From assembly GCF_014196915.1 (NCBI RefSeq), contig NZ_JACIEP010000002.1, positions 434,001 through 498,000 on the forward strand: 64,000 bases of DNA, written 5' to 3'. Position numbers and translations under genes: made by a program. Below are positions 9,193 to 17,053 of the stretch, in pieces. Within the stretch, counting starts at the first letter, position 1; each line of letters starts with the position of its first letter. The DNA is from Dysgonomonas hofstadii. GTDB lineage: Bacteria > Bacteroidota > Bacteroidia > Bacteroidales > Dysgonomonadaceae. Below the pieces are notes generated by a model. That model saw only the letters and a program-made list of their open reading frames with translations. It did no database searches and was not told the DNA's origin.

Positions 9193-10494
9193 ATGAAAAC
9201 ACAGAATCTGTCTCGTAGAGATTTCCTGAAAAATATGGGAACGGCAGGAGGAGGGCTGATGTTATCCTCACTACCTTTAATACATATGTTCGCCCAAAAC
9301 AACCATAAAGACGCGCAGGGTGGAAAAGCAAGGCTTGCACTCATAGGTACAGGATCGAGAGGTATGTACCACGTTAATCACCTATTGCAGATACCTCATG
9401 CCGAAGTTGTCGCCATATGCGATATCTACCAGCCACACCTCGATAATGCTGCTAAATTTTACCCGAAGGCAAAACAGTATAAAGATTACAATGATGCTAT
9501 CGCCGACCCGAATGTAGACGGTATCCTTATTTCTACTCCGCTACATATGCATGCTCCAATCTCCATAGCAGGACTAAGAGCAGGAAAACATGTATTCTGT
9601 GAGAAATCGATGGCCCGTACATTAGAGCAGTGCAGGGAGATGTACGATACGTACAAAGAAACAGGCAAAGTCCTCTATATAGGAATGCAACGATTGTTCG
9701 ATCCTAAATATCTGAAAGCGATAGAACTTATTAATGACGGAACCATAGGACAGATCGTTGGCCTGCGTAATTTCTGGTACAGGAACAACGATTGGCGCAG
9801 ACCTGTGCCTGAACCATCATTAGAAAGACAGATCAACTGGCGACTGTATAAGGAATATTCGGGTGGTTTGATGACCGAACTTGCTTCACACCAGTTGCAA
9901 ATGGGTACATGGGTAAATAAATCTTTGCCAGACTATATCACCGGCTTCGGAGACAATATCTTCTGGAAAGATAGCCGTACAGTTTACGACAGTGTTAGTG
10001 TAATTTATCACTACTCCAATGGTCTTCGTATGACTTTCGAATCCATCATTTCCAACAAGCGTTATGGTATGGACGAACAGGTACTGGGACATAAAGGGAC
10101 TCTTGAACTCGCCCAGGGATTACTATACATGGAAAATCCCAAACCGGCACCGGGTATTCAGCAACTTATAAACCAGATAGAGCATAAAGTATTTGACAGC
10201 ATTCCGTTTGCAGGACCTAGCTGGGTACCTGAAACAGCTTCAAATGTAAAAGGAGAACCGATTCTGGATAATATACAGACACACGACGGTTCAAATACAA
10301 CCGGAGCTGCTATCGACGATGGTTCAAAAGCACTCGTTTCAGCTTTCTGTTCATCAGTGATCACAGGCGAAGCTATGCCGATGCTGGTAGAAGAAGCATA
10401 TTATTCATCGGTACTGGCCCTGCTTGGAAATAAAGCAATGGAAGAACGTACTATATTAGAGTTCCCTCAGGAATATGTGATACCTTACTTATAA
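9193..10494 (+). CDS. Tat-exported Gfo/Idh/MocA family oxidoreductase
   Basis: The 433-aa protein starts with a twin-arginine signal (LSRRDFLKNMGTAGGG) and has a classical dinucleotide loop (ALIGTGSRGMYHV). The catalytic-lysine motif reads CEKSMAR, with Ser where EKP has Pro. The substrate domain includes GMQRLFDPKY, NFWYRNNDWRRP and ELASHQLQMGTW, the last carrying a His usual at the active site. The predicted location is the periplasm. It lies in a tight run: 52 bp after the lipoprotein oxidoreductase and 2 bp before a small membrane protein gene. Sugar oxidation at a ring carbon is the likely chemistry, inferred from family only. Confidence 0.88.
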   Translation: MKTQNLSRRDFLKNMGTAGGGLMLSSLPLIHMFAQNNHKDAQGGKARLALIGTGSRGMYHVNHLLQIPHAEVVAICDIYQPHLDNAAKFYPKAKQYKDYNDAIADPNVDGILISTPLHMHAPISIAGLRAGKHVFCEKSMARTLEQCREMYDTYKETGKVLYIGMQRLFDPKYLKAIELINDGTIGQIVGLRNFWYRNNDWRRPVPEPSLERQINWRLYKEYSGGLMTELASHQLQMGTWVNKSLPDYITGFGDNIFWKDSRTVYDSVSVIYHYSNGLRMTFESIISNKRYGMDEQVLGHKGTLELAQGLLYMENPKPAPGIQQLINQIEHKVFDSIPFAGPSWVPETASNVKGEPILDNIQTHDGSNTTGAAIDDGSKALVSAFCSSVITGEAMPMLVEEAYYSSVLALLGNKAMEERTILEFPQEYVIPYL

Positions 10495-10496
10495 AA

Positions 10497-10772
10497 ATGA
10501 AGATCATGAAAGATATAAAATTTAAATTAACAGCAAAAAGGCAAAAGACCGAACTTATTATATTCGCAGCATGCTTCCTGTTCGCCTTTTTATTAAACGT
10601 TTATTCTATCATCTCATTCGAAACAGAGTGGAAAGAACTATATACACAATTACTATGGGTGCTTAGCCTGAGCATAGGGTTCTACTTCCTAGTACTTTTT
10701 TTACGGTTACTATATTGGCTCATTGCCAGCGCATTCCGTAAAAAATCAACAGATAAAACTGACGTAAAATGA
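10497..10772 (+). CDS. Small two-helix membrane protein, function unknown
   Basis: The 91-aa protein has a basic N-terminus, two hydrophobic segments (about residues 22-42 and 52-75) and a basic tail (AFRKKSTDKTDVK). I do not recognise a family. The gene begins 2 bp after one oxidoreductase gene, and its stop overlaps the next start in an ATGA, so translation is probably coupled to the beta-helix protein. It could be an accessory subunit or membrane anchor for the exported oxidoreductases, but nothing in the sequence shows this. Confidence 0.7.
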   Translation: MKIMKDIKFKLTAKRQKTELIIFAACFLFAFLLNVYSIISFETEWKELYTQLLWVLSLSIGFYFLVLFLRLLYWLIASAFRKKSTDKTDVK

Positions 10773-11962
10773 AACGTATACTATCCGCACTTTTAATTTT
10801 CACTCTCCAGTTTGGATTCTTACATGCTACAGAGCCCCAATATACAGAGAACGAGCGTGGCTCCGTCTGTGTAAAACCGGAGGATTTTGAAGGTGCTAAT
10901 ATATCCGGAAAAATCGCCAATGCGCTCAATTTCCTGAAAGAGTGCAATGGTGGAACAATAATATTTAAAGATAATCCAGTTTATCTTATTTCCGAAGCTA
11001 TTGCCCTGCCATCCAATACAAAGATGATAGTGGATGGTTGCAAGATAAAGCTGGCCGATAATATTTTCGACAATATTATTCGTTCGGGAAATCTGGATAT
11101 TGATCCGGAAAATCCAAATGGATACGTGAAACAATTGTTGCCAGCCCAGAATATCAGGATAGTCGGATTAAATGGTGCGGAAATAGAAGGTGCGGAAAAC
11201 TTTTATGAAGGGGTTAATCCGAAAACAGGAGTGAAAGAGAAATGGCTCGGAGACTACTGGGGATGGCGCAATTATACGATCCTGCTCTCATTTGTCGATG
11301 GCTTTGAAATATCCGGACTGAAGGTAAGTAAAACTCATAGCTGGGGCATTGTACTGACCAACGGATGTAAAAACGGTCATGTAAACAAATTAGATCTGCA
11401 TACCACCGTCAAGAACGGGGACGGAGTAAGCATCATTCAGGGAGGATCGGATATAGTGATCGAAAATATCACAGGCGAGACATCTGACGATACTATAATC
11501 CTTGCTGCATTCGACGAAACAAGATGGAGCAATAACAAATATGTATTCCCTCTATTACCTGTAAGATACTCCGATTATTCTTTTGGGGGCGACATACATG
11601 ATATTACCTGTAGGAATATAGAAACATCTGGCATACACCATGTTATGATACTTCTGCCGTCACAACCTAAAATATATAACATTTACTGTTCCAATATAAG
11701 TGACGGGCCAAAAGGTGGCAAGCGGAAAGTTGTACGTATCTACGGTAACGGGCAATACGGAGAAGGCTTCAAACCGGGAAACATGTATAACATCTACATG
11801 AATGATATACGTTCTTATAAAACGGATATAGCCCTTGAATTTCTGGCACCAGTACACAATGCTCACTTCAATAAAATTACCCAACTAAATCCTAAAGGCA
11901 CGGAAGTCCAGAACAATCCAGATAATGTGAATGTAAGGATAACCAATGTCACGAAAAAATAG
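10769..11962 (+). CDS. Secreted right-handed beta-helix protein (polygalacturonase/pectate-lyase-like)
   Basis: The 397-aa protein has a signal peptide (KRILSALLIFTLQFGFLHA). The body shows short repeating strands typical of a parallel beta-helix: NTKMIVDGCKIKL, QNIRIVGLNGAEIEG, DGFEISGLKVSKTHSWG, NGDGVSIIQGGSDIVIENI, then SDDTIILAA. The last two resemble the active-site strands of GH28 enzymes, but the GH28 RIK-type motif is not obvious, so the catalytic role is uncertain. Such proteins bind or cut acidic polysaccharides. It is translationally coupled to the small membrane protein and 30 bp ahead of the epimerase-like gene. Confidence 0.78.
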   Translation: MKRILSALLIFTLQFGFLHATEPQYTENERGSVCVKPEDFEGANISGKIANALNFLKECNGGTIIFKDNPVYLISEAIALPSNTKMIVDGCKIKLADNIFDNIIRSGNLDIDPENPNGYVKQLLPAQNIRIVGLNGAEIEGAENFYEGVNPKTGVKEKWLGDYWGWRNYTILLSFVDGFEISGLKVSKTHSWGIVLTNGCKNGHVNKLDLHTTVKNGDGVSIIQGGSDIVIENITGETSDDTIILAAFDETRWSNNKYVFPLLPVRYSDYSFGGDIHDITCRNIETSGIHHVMILLPSQPKIYNIYCSNISDGPKGGKRKVVRIYGNGQYGEGFKPGNMYNIYMNDIRSYKTDIALEFLAPVHNAHFNKITQLNPKGTEVQNNPDNVNVRITNVTKK

Positions 11963-11992
11963 CAGGGGGATTTAATCCAAAAGAAAGGTACT

Positions 11993-13021
11993 ATGATGAG
12001 AACACCGATAAATGAACAGGAGCTGAACGATCTAATATCACAGCCCTGGAAGAAACTAATTGACTTTTTTAAAGAATTACCAGGTGATATTTCCATACTC
12101 GGGGCAAACGGAAAGATTGGATTATCCCTGTCGCTGATGGCGAAAAAAGCTATCGAAATGGCCAATGTGGATAAGAAGCTTTACGCTGTTTCCCGCTTTT
12201 CTTCCGAAGAAGGCAGATTATTGCTGGAAAGTCATGGAATTACCACCATAGCCTGCGACCTGAGCAACAGGGAAGAAGTACAGAAACTACCCAAAACGGA
12301 GAATGTGATCTTCATGGCCGGACGAAAGTTTGGAACAGAAGGTGCAGAGCCTTATACATGGGCGAAGAATGTGCTCGTCCCCGCGATTTGCGTAGAACAT
12401 TTCAAAGAGTCGAGGATAGTAGCTTTTTCAACAGGTTGTGTTTATCCGTTGGTGTCTAAAGAAAGTGGAGGATCAGTAGAGTCTGACCGTCCCGAACCAA
12501 TTGGTGAATATTCGCAGTCGTGCCTTGGTAGGGAACGTGTATTCGAATACTATTCCCTTATCCAAAAGACGCCTGCGCTACTGTTACGGTTAAATTACTC
12601 TACCGACCTGCGATATGGTGTTCTATGCGACATTGCGAAAAAAATATGGAACGACGAACCTGTTATCACTGATAATGAGTACTTCAATATATCCTGGCAG
12701 GGAGATGTGAATAACTATACCTTGCTGTCATTGAGTGAGTGTACATTTCCGGCTAATTACCTGAACATAACAGGCCCTGAAATTCTATCCGTAAAAGAAG
12801 TGGCTGAAGAGATGGCGGAAATAATGGGTAAAAAAGTCGTTGTAAAATGTACTGGAACAGACAGGTCATACCTCAACAATGCTGAAAAGTCTTTCAAATT
12901 GTATGGAAAGCCATCTGTAACGGCAAAAAAACTGATCCGCATGCAAGCAGAGTGGACTATGCAGGGAGGAAAAGAACTGAATATTCCGACTCATTTTGAG
13001 GTTGGTGACGGTAAGTTTTAA
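11993..13021 (+). CDS. NAD-dependent epimerase/dehydratase family protein
   Basis: The 342-aa protein has an N-terminal Rossmann fold of the extended short-chain dehydrogenase type (ISILGANGKIGLSLSLMA with the glycine loop near residue 35) and FMAGRKFG in the fourth strand. VAFSTGCVYP and GEYSQSCLGRE occupy the places of the catalytic Ser and YxxxK; here the expected Tyr is followed by SQSC and no Lys, so catalysis is doubtful or altered. The C-terminal part resembles sugar-nucleotide epimerases. No signal peptide is seen, so it acts in the cytoplasm. Two ATG codons stand in tandem at the start. It closes this gene run before a terminator-like hairpin. Confidence 0.78.
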   Translation: MMRTPINEQELNDLISQPWKKLIDFFKELPGDISILGANGKIGLSLSLMAKKAIEMANVDKKLYAVSRFSSEEGRLLLESHGITTIACDLSNREEVQKLPKTENVIFMAGRKFGTEGAEPYTWAKNVLVPAICVEHFKESRIVAFSTGCVYPLVSKESGGSVESDRPEPIGEYSQSCLGRERVFEYYSLIQKTPALLLRLNYSTDLRYGVLCDIAKKIWNDEPVITDNEYFNISWQGDVNNYTLLSLSECTFPANYLNITGPEILSVKEVAEEMAEIMGKKVVVKCTGTDRSYLNNAEKSFKLYGKPSVTAKKLIRMQAEWTMQGGKELNIPTHFEVGDGKF

Positions 13022-13037
13022 GACCACAGGTCTTTTT
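13020..13037 (+). terminator. Short hairpin terminator after the epimerase-like gene
   Basis: Arms AAGACC and GGTCTT with a 3-nt loop are followed directly by a T run. The hairpin overlaps the stop codon. A second copy of the CTGTGGT sequence at 13061-13067 could pair with the left arm region instead. Confidence 0.55.
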
Positions 13038-13091
13038 ATTACTTTATTGAGAATGTAAATCTGTGGTTAAAATTATTATGATAGATATAAA

Positions 13092-13365
13092 TAATGGTTC
13101 TATTATTAGGAACCTATGCACGGGAAGCTGACGCACTAGTGGCTTTGCCCGGTGGCATTAGGCCGTAGTGCTGGGCACCCGTCAGGTGAAAGGGGCGTGA
13201 AATTAAAAGCGTCCGACAGGACAATCTTTTAATTTAGCCCATGAATCTGTAACGGGTAGCACGGAGGGCGAGCCGCCAAAGCGTTTTTGGTTCCTTTTGC
13301 GGCTTTGGGCAAAAGGAACACAAGCAATCTTCGATTGCGCGTAGTATAAGATAATAGAACGATTA
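13092..13365. repeat. GC-rich structured island with terminal inverted repeats (MITE- or structured-RNA-like)
   Basis: The ends are TAATGGTTCTATTAT (13092-13106) and, inverted, ATAATAGAACGATTA (13351-13365), matching at 14 of 15 positions. The interior is clearly richer in G and C than its surroundings and packed with hairpins. CTGACG/CGTCAG and GCACTA/TAGTGC occur in 13128-13185. AAATTAAAAG/CTTTTAATTT enclose GTCC-GACA-GGAC at 13200-13235. GTTCCTTTTGC/GCAAAAGGAAC lie at 13290-13319 and GCAATC/GATTGC at 13324-13338. No credible protein is encoded. It lies between the epimerase-like and aldolase genes, in a 412-bp gap. A non-autonomous mobile repeat or a structured RNA are both possible. Confidence 0.65.
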
Positions 13366-13433
13366 AGTTTTACGACTATTAACATTAAATATAAAGTTAT
13401 AATCTAAAAACCTATTACTTAAAATACTCTTCC

Positions 13434-14501
13434 ATGAAAATAACAGATATAGATAGCCATTTATTACAACTATTCCGCAAAGGAACAGTAATACCGGCAA
13501 CTCCTCTTGCTTTGACGAAATTACGGACTGTGGACGAAAAATACCAGAAGGCACTTGTGCGTTACCACATCGATTGTGGCGTAGGAGGAATTGCTATCGG
13601 AGTACATTCTACTCAGTTCGAAATACGCGAACATGGCCTATTTGAGGGATTATTAAGCCTTGTTTCCGAAGAAATAGACAAATGGTCGGAATTCCGGGGT
13701 AAGAAGATATTGAAAATCGCAGGTGTTTGTGGGAAGACTGAGCAGGCTTTAAAAGAAGCTACTTTCGCATCGTCAACCGGATATCATGCTGCTTTAGTCA
13801 GCCTTTCAGCATTAAAAGAGAATAGCTTGGATGAACTGATCTTACATTGCAGACAGGTAGCTGAAATAATGCCGATCATCGGCTTCTATATGCAGACATC
13901 GGTAGGCGGTATCAATCTGCCTTATGAATTCTGGAAAGAATTTGCCGCCATCCCTAATGTACTGGGAATAAAGATAGCTCCTTTCGACAGATACAAAACT
14001 TTCGATGTGGTAAGGGCTATCTGCGATGTGGAAAAAGAAAAAGAGATTACGCTATATACCGGAAACGATGACAATATTGTGGCGGATTTGCTGTCTGAAT
14101 ATAAGATAGAAACTTCTACAGGAACAAAAAATATAAGGATAAAAGGAGGCTTGCTCGGGCACTGGTGTGTATGGACTAAAAAAGCCGTTGAACTTCTGGA
14201 TGAGATTCATTCCATAACAGAGTCGGGCAAGGATATACCTCAAAGCTTATTAACCCGTGCCATTCAGATCACTGATTCGAATGCTGCGTTCTTCGATTCC
14301 AAGAATAAGTTTGCAGGATGTATTCCGGGATTGCATGAAGTCCTCTTCAGACAAGGACTGATGACCAATACCTTATGCCTGAACCCGGAAGAAGTATTAT
14401 CAGACGGACAGAAAGAAGAAATATCAAGGGTTTACAATGCATACCCTCATCTCAATGACGACGATTTCGTCCGCTCTAATCTTTCTATGTGGTTAAAATA
14501 A
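13434..14501 (+). CDS. DapA/N-acetylneuraminate-lyase family aldolase
   Basis: The 355-aa TIM-barrel protein has the class I aldolase Schiff-base lysine at K180 (LGIKIAPFD) and the partner tyrosine at Y152 (IGFYMQTS). The N-terminal part carries VIPATPLAL and GVGGIAIGVHSTQFEIRE, the latter typical of an uncharacterised dihydrodipicolinate-synthase-like subgroup. Known relatives split or join pyruvate with an aldehyde, as for 2-keto-3-deoxy sugar acids, sialic acid and lysine biosynthesis. Here the context of a polysaccharide lyase and oxidoreductases favours keto-deoxy sugar acid cleavage over lysine synthesis. The next gene begins 13 bp downstream. Confidence 0.82.
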   Translation: MKITDIDSHLLQLFRKGTVIPATPLALTKLRTVDEKYQKALVRYHIDCGVGGIAIGVHSTQFEIREHGLFEGLLSLVSEEIDKWSEFRGKKILKIAGVCGKTEQALKEATFASSTGYHAALVSLSALKENSLDELILHCRQVAEIMPIIGFYMQTSVGGINLPYEFWKEFAAIPNVLGIKIAPFDRYKTFDVVRAICDVEKEKEITLYTGNDDNIVADLLSEYKIETSTGTKNIRIKGGLLGHWCVWTKKAVELLDEIHSITESGKDIPQSLLTRAIQITDSNAAFFDSKNKFAGCIPGLHEVLFRQGLMTNTLCLNPEEVLSDGQKEEISRVYNAYPHLNDDDFVRSNLSMWLK

Positions 14502-14514
14502 AACACAAGACAAA

Positions 14515-15726
14515 ATGAATACCAAAACTCCTTTCTTTCAGCAACTGCTATCATCGTTCGGCCCCGGCCTGATAACCGCTGCTCTTGTACTAGGGCCCGG
14601 AACAATTACAGTATGCAGCAATGTCGGGGCAACGACAGGCTACTCTATGTTATGGGTTGTTGTTATATCCTGCCTGTTTATGATCTGCATGACAAGAGTT
14701 GCTGCAAAGATGGGATGTGTATCGCCGTTGTCGTTATTGACCAATGTAGAGAATAATTACGGCAGGGTAGTATCTGTACTTGTGGGACTCAGTGTATGTT
14801 TTAGCTGTTCAGGATTCCAAACAGGAAATACTGTTGGCGTAGGCATATCAATGATGGAACTCTTCGGAGGAAATATACCTATATGGACTATTTTATTTTT
14901 AGCAGTCACCCTTGTTTTTATATGGACTTCCAATAACTTTTATTCATTACTGGAAAAAACCATGATTTTTCTTATCCTGATAATGGTAGTCGCTTTTGTT
15001 GGCAATATGTTTTTTATAGAAATAGACGGGGGTGATCTGCTTAAAGGCCTCATTCCTACCGCTCCTTCCAATAAAGCCCTCTGGATAGCCGTGGCATCCA
15101 CCTCTTTCAGCGTAGCCGGAGCAGCAGGACAGGCGTATATGGTACAGGGAAAAAACTGGAAAGTAGAAGACCTGAAAAAAGGGCTAAGAGATGCTACAGT
15201 AGGCATACTTATTCTGAGCACGTTAGGTATTATAATAATTATCACATCAGCGGCCATTCTTCATCCTCAGGGAATAACAATTAAAAATGCGGTGGATATG
15301 GGATTGCAACTGGAGCCTTTCCTTGGTTCTTTCGGCAAATGGCTTTTCCTGATAGGCTTATTTGCAACCTCTCTTTCATCTTATGTGTCTAATGCTGCTC
15401 TGGGTGGAATGTTCCTTTGCGAAGCCTTGCATCTGGGTAAATCGATCAACGACCGCTGGGTAAAGGTATTTGCGTCGGGTATATTAGTATTCGGTACAAT
15501 TATCGCTATCATATTCGGTTCCAACCCTATACAGCTTATCGTATTCGCTCAATCGATGACAATATTCGGAGCTCCTATCGTTGCTGTGGTTATCTTATTA
15601 TTGTCTAACAATAAGAAGATGATGGGACAATACAGAAATTCCCTTCCGTTGAATATAATACTGGGAATAGCAACGGCATGGGCTATATATATTTCAATAA
15701 ATCAACTCATAGCTTTAATACGATAA
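14515..15726 (+). CDS. Nramp-fold membrane transporter lacking canonical metal ligands
   Basis: The 403-aa protein has about 11 hydrophobic segments and starts with SSFGPGLITAALVLGPGTIT, clearly the Nramp helix 1. The metal-binding DPGN of that helix reads GPGT, and the helix 6 MPH motif is replaced (STSFSVAGAAGQAYMVQGK). Since these residues bind Mn or Fe in true Nramp proteins, transport of a divalent metal is doubtful. Its neighbours are a keto-acid aldolase (13 bp upstream) and an M20 amidohydrolase (4 bp downstream), so a small organic substrate of that pathway is an attractive alternative. This is inference. Confidence 0.82.
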   Translation: MNTKTPFFQQLLSSFGPGLITAALVLGPGTITVCSNVGATTGYSMLWVVVISCLFMICMTRVAAKMGCVSPLSLLTNVENNYGRVVSVLVGLSVCFSCSGFQTGNTVGVGISMMELFGGNIPIWTILFLAVTLVFIWTSNNFYSLLEKTMIFLILIMVVAFVGNMFFIEIDGGDLLKGLIPTAPSNKALWIAVASTSFSVAGAAGQAYMVQGKNWKVEDLKKGLRDATVGILILSTLGIIIIITSAAILHPQGITIKNAVDMGLQLEPFLGSFGKWLFLIGLFATSLSSYVSNAALGGMFLCEALHLGKSINDRWVKVFASGILVFGTIIAIIFGSNPIQLIVFAQSMTIFGAPIVAVVILLLSNNKKMMGQYRNSLPLNIILGIATAWAIYISINQLIALIR

Positions 15727-15730
15727 CATT

Positions 15731-17026
15731 ATGGGAACTATTAAAGATACAGTTGACAAAATCATAGACCTGAATTCAGAAGAGGTAATCGGTCTTGTAA
15801 AAGATATCGATCTACATCCCGAACTCGGATTTCAGGAACACCGGACGTCTGAGATAGTGGCCAAATATCTGAAAGAATGTTCATACGATGTGAAAGAGGA
15901 ACTGGCAATAACAGGTCTGAAAACAATACTGAAAGGAAAACAATATAAATATACGATAGCTTTTATAGCAGAACTGGACGGCGTAGTATGTAAAGACAGT
16001 CCGAAAGCATCGCCCAAAGACGGGGCAACCCACACCTGCGGCCATAACCTGCAATTAGGGATATTGATGCTTGTTGCAAAAGCGTTAAAAGAATCTGGTG
16101 TAGCAAATGAACTGGATGGGAATATTGCATTTATAGCAGTTCCGGCCGAAGAATATATCCAACTCGAATACAGGCGGCAACTACAAAAAGAGGAAAAAAT
16201 AAAATATTTGAGTGGCAAGCAGGAGTTTATCCGTTTAGGCTTATTCGATGATATAGATGCTGCTATACTACTACATGCCGAGCCAAACAGCGAAGTTGCC
16301 TCTATCCATTTATATAATACAGGTAATGGGTTCAAACTAAAAGATGTCGTATGTAAAGGGAAAACCGCACATGCGGCCGCTGCTCCCCACGAAGGGATTA
16401 ACGCCCTGCATGCATTGGTTCAGGGAATAAACAATATAAATGCAATACGGGATACTTTCCAGGATGAGAACCATAGCCGGATACACTATATAATCACCAA
16501 CGGCGGGGACAATGTGAATAGTGTTCCATCCGAAACCAGTCTGCAGGGTTATGTCCGGTCTTCTTCGATAGAGTCGATAGATAACCTCTCGGAAAGGTTC
16601 GATAAAGCTTTTTATTGTGCAGGAGAGAACTTTAATGCTAAAATGTCGGTGCGCACATCAGCCGGATATATGCCTCTTATCTGCAATCAAGCACTAAACA
16701 ACGTGTTCGAAGATAATGCAAGAAAATATTTACCCAAAGAAAGCATTTACCACAAAGGGCACTTTATGGCATCTACTGATCTGGGTGACCTGTCCCATAT
16801 AATGCCCGTTATACAACCTATGATGGGAGGGATAAAAGGAGGGTTGCATTCTCCCGATTTTGAAGTCACTGATTATAATGCGGCAATAGTTATCCCTGCA
16901 AAAATCGTGACAAACACGCTGATCGACCTATTAAGTGATAATAGAATGGAGAATATCCTAAAAGGTTATAAACCTGAATTGACTAAAGAAGAATATCTGC
17001 AATTGATGGAGAAAGACAATCTGTAA
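15731..17026 (+). CDS. M20 family metallo-amidohydrolase
   Basis: The 431-aa cytoplasmic protein has the M20D features: LHPELGFQEHRT near residue 28, a di-metal site with HTCGHN near residue 101, PAEEY near residue 138, and a final metal His in GGLHSPDFEV. The lid domain starts at GKTAHAAAAPHEGINAL. Family members cleave the amide of N-acyl or N-carbamoyl amino acids and indole-acetyl conjugates, or deacetylate small molecules. Tight packing between the Nramp-fold transporter and the lyase gene suggests it works on a product of this locus, perhaps an N-acyl group. The exact substrate cannot be read. Confidence 0.85.
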   Translation: MGTIKDTVDKIIDLNSEEVIGLVKDIDLHPELGFQEHRTSEIVAKYLKECSYDVKEELAITGLKTILKGKQYKYTIAFIAELDGVVCKDSPKASPKDGATHTCGHNLQLGILMLVAKALKESGVANELDGNIAFIAVPAEEYIQLEYRRQLQKEEKIKYLSGKQEFIRLGLFDDIDAAILLHAEPNSEVASIHLYNTGNGFKLKDVVCKGKTAHAAAAPHEGINALHALVQGINNINAIRDTFQDENHSRIHYIITNGGDNVNSVPSETSLQGYVRSSSIESIDNLSERFDKAFYCAGENFNAKMSVRTSAGYMPLICNQALNNVFEDNARKYLPKESIYHKGHFMASTDLGDLSHIMPVIQPMMGGIKGGLHSPDFEVTDYNAAIVIPAKIVTNTLIDLLSDNRMENILKGYKPELTKEEYLQLMEKDNL

Positions 17027-17053
17027 TTGCCCTATTTTCTAAAAAAACTGTTT

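Noticed and set aside
13203-13385. 60-codon minus-strand frame inside the GC-rich island
   Set aside because: Its sequence is low in typical protein features, runs through several hairpins, and its frame is a by-product of the structured repeat.
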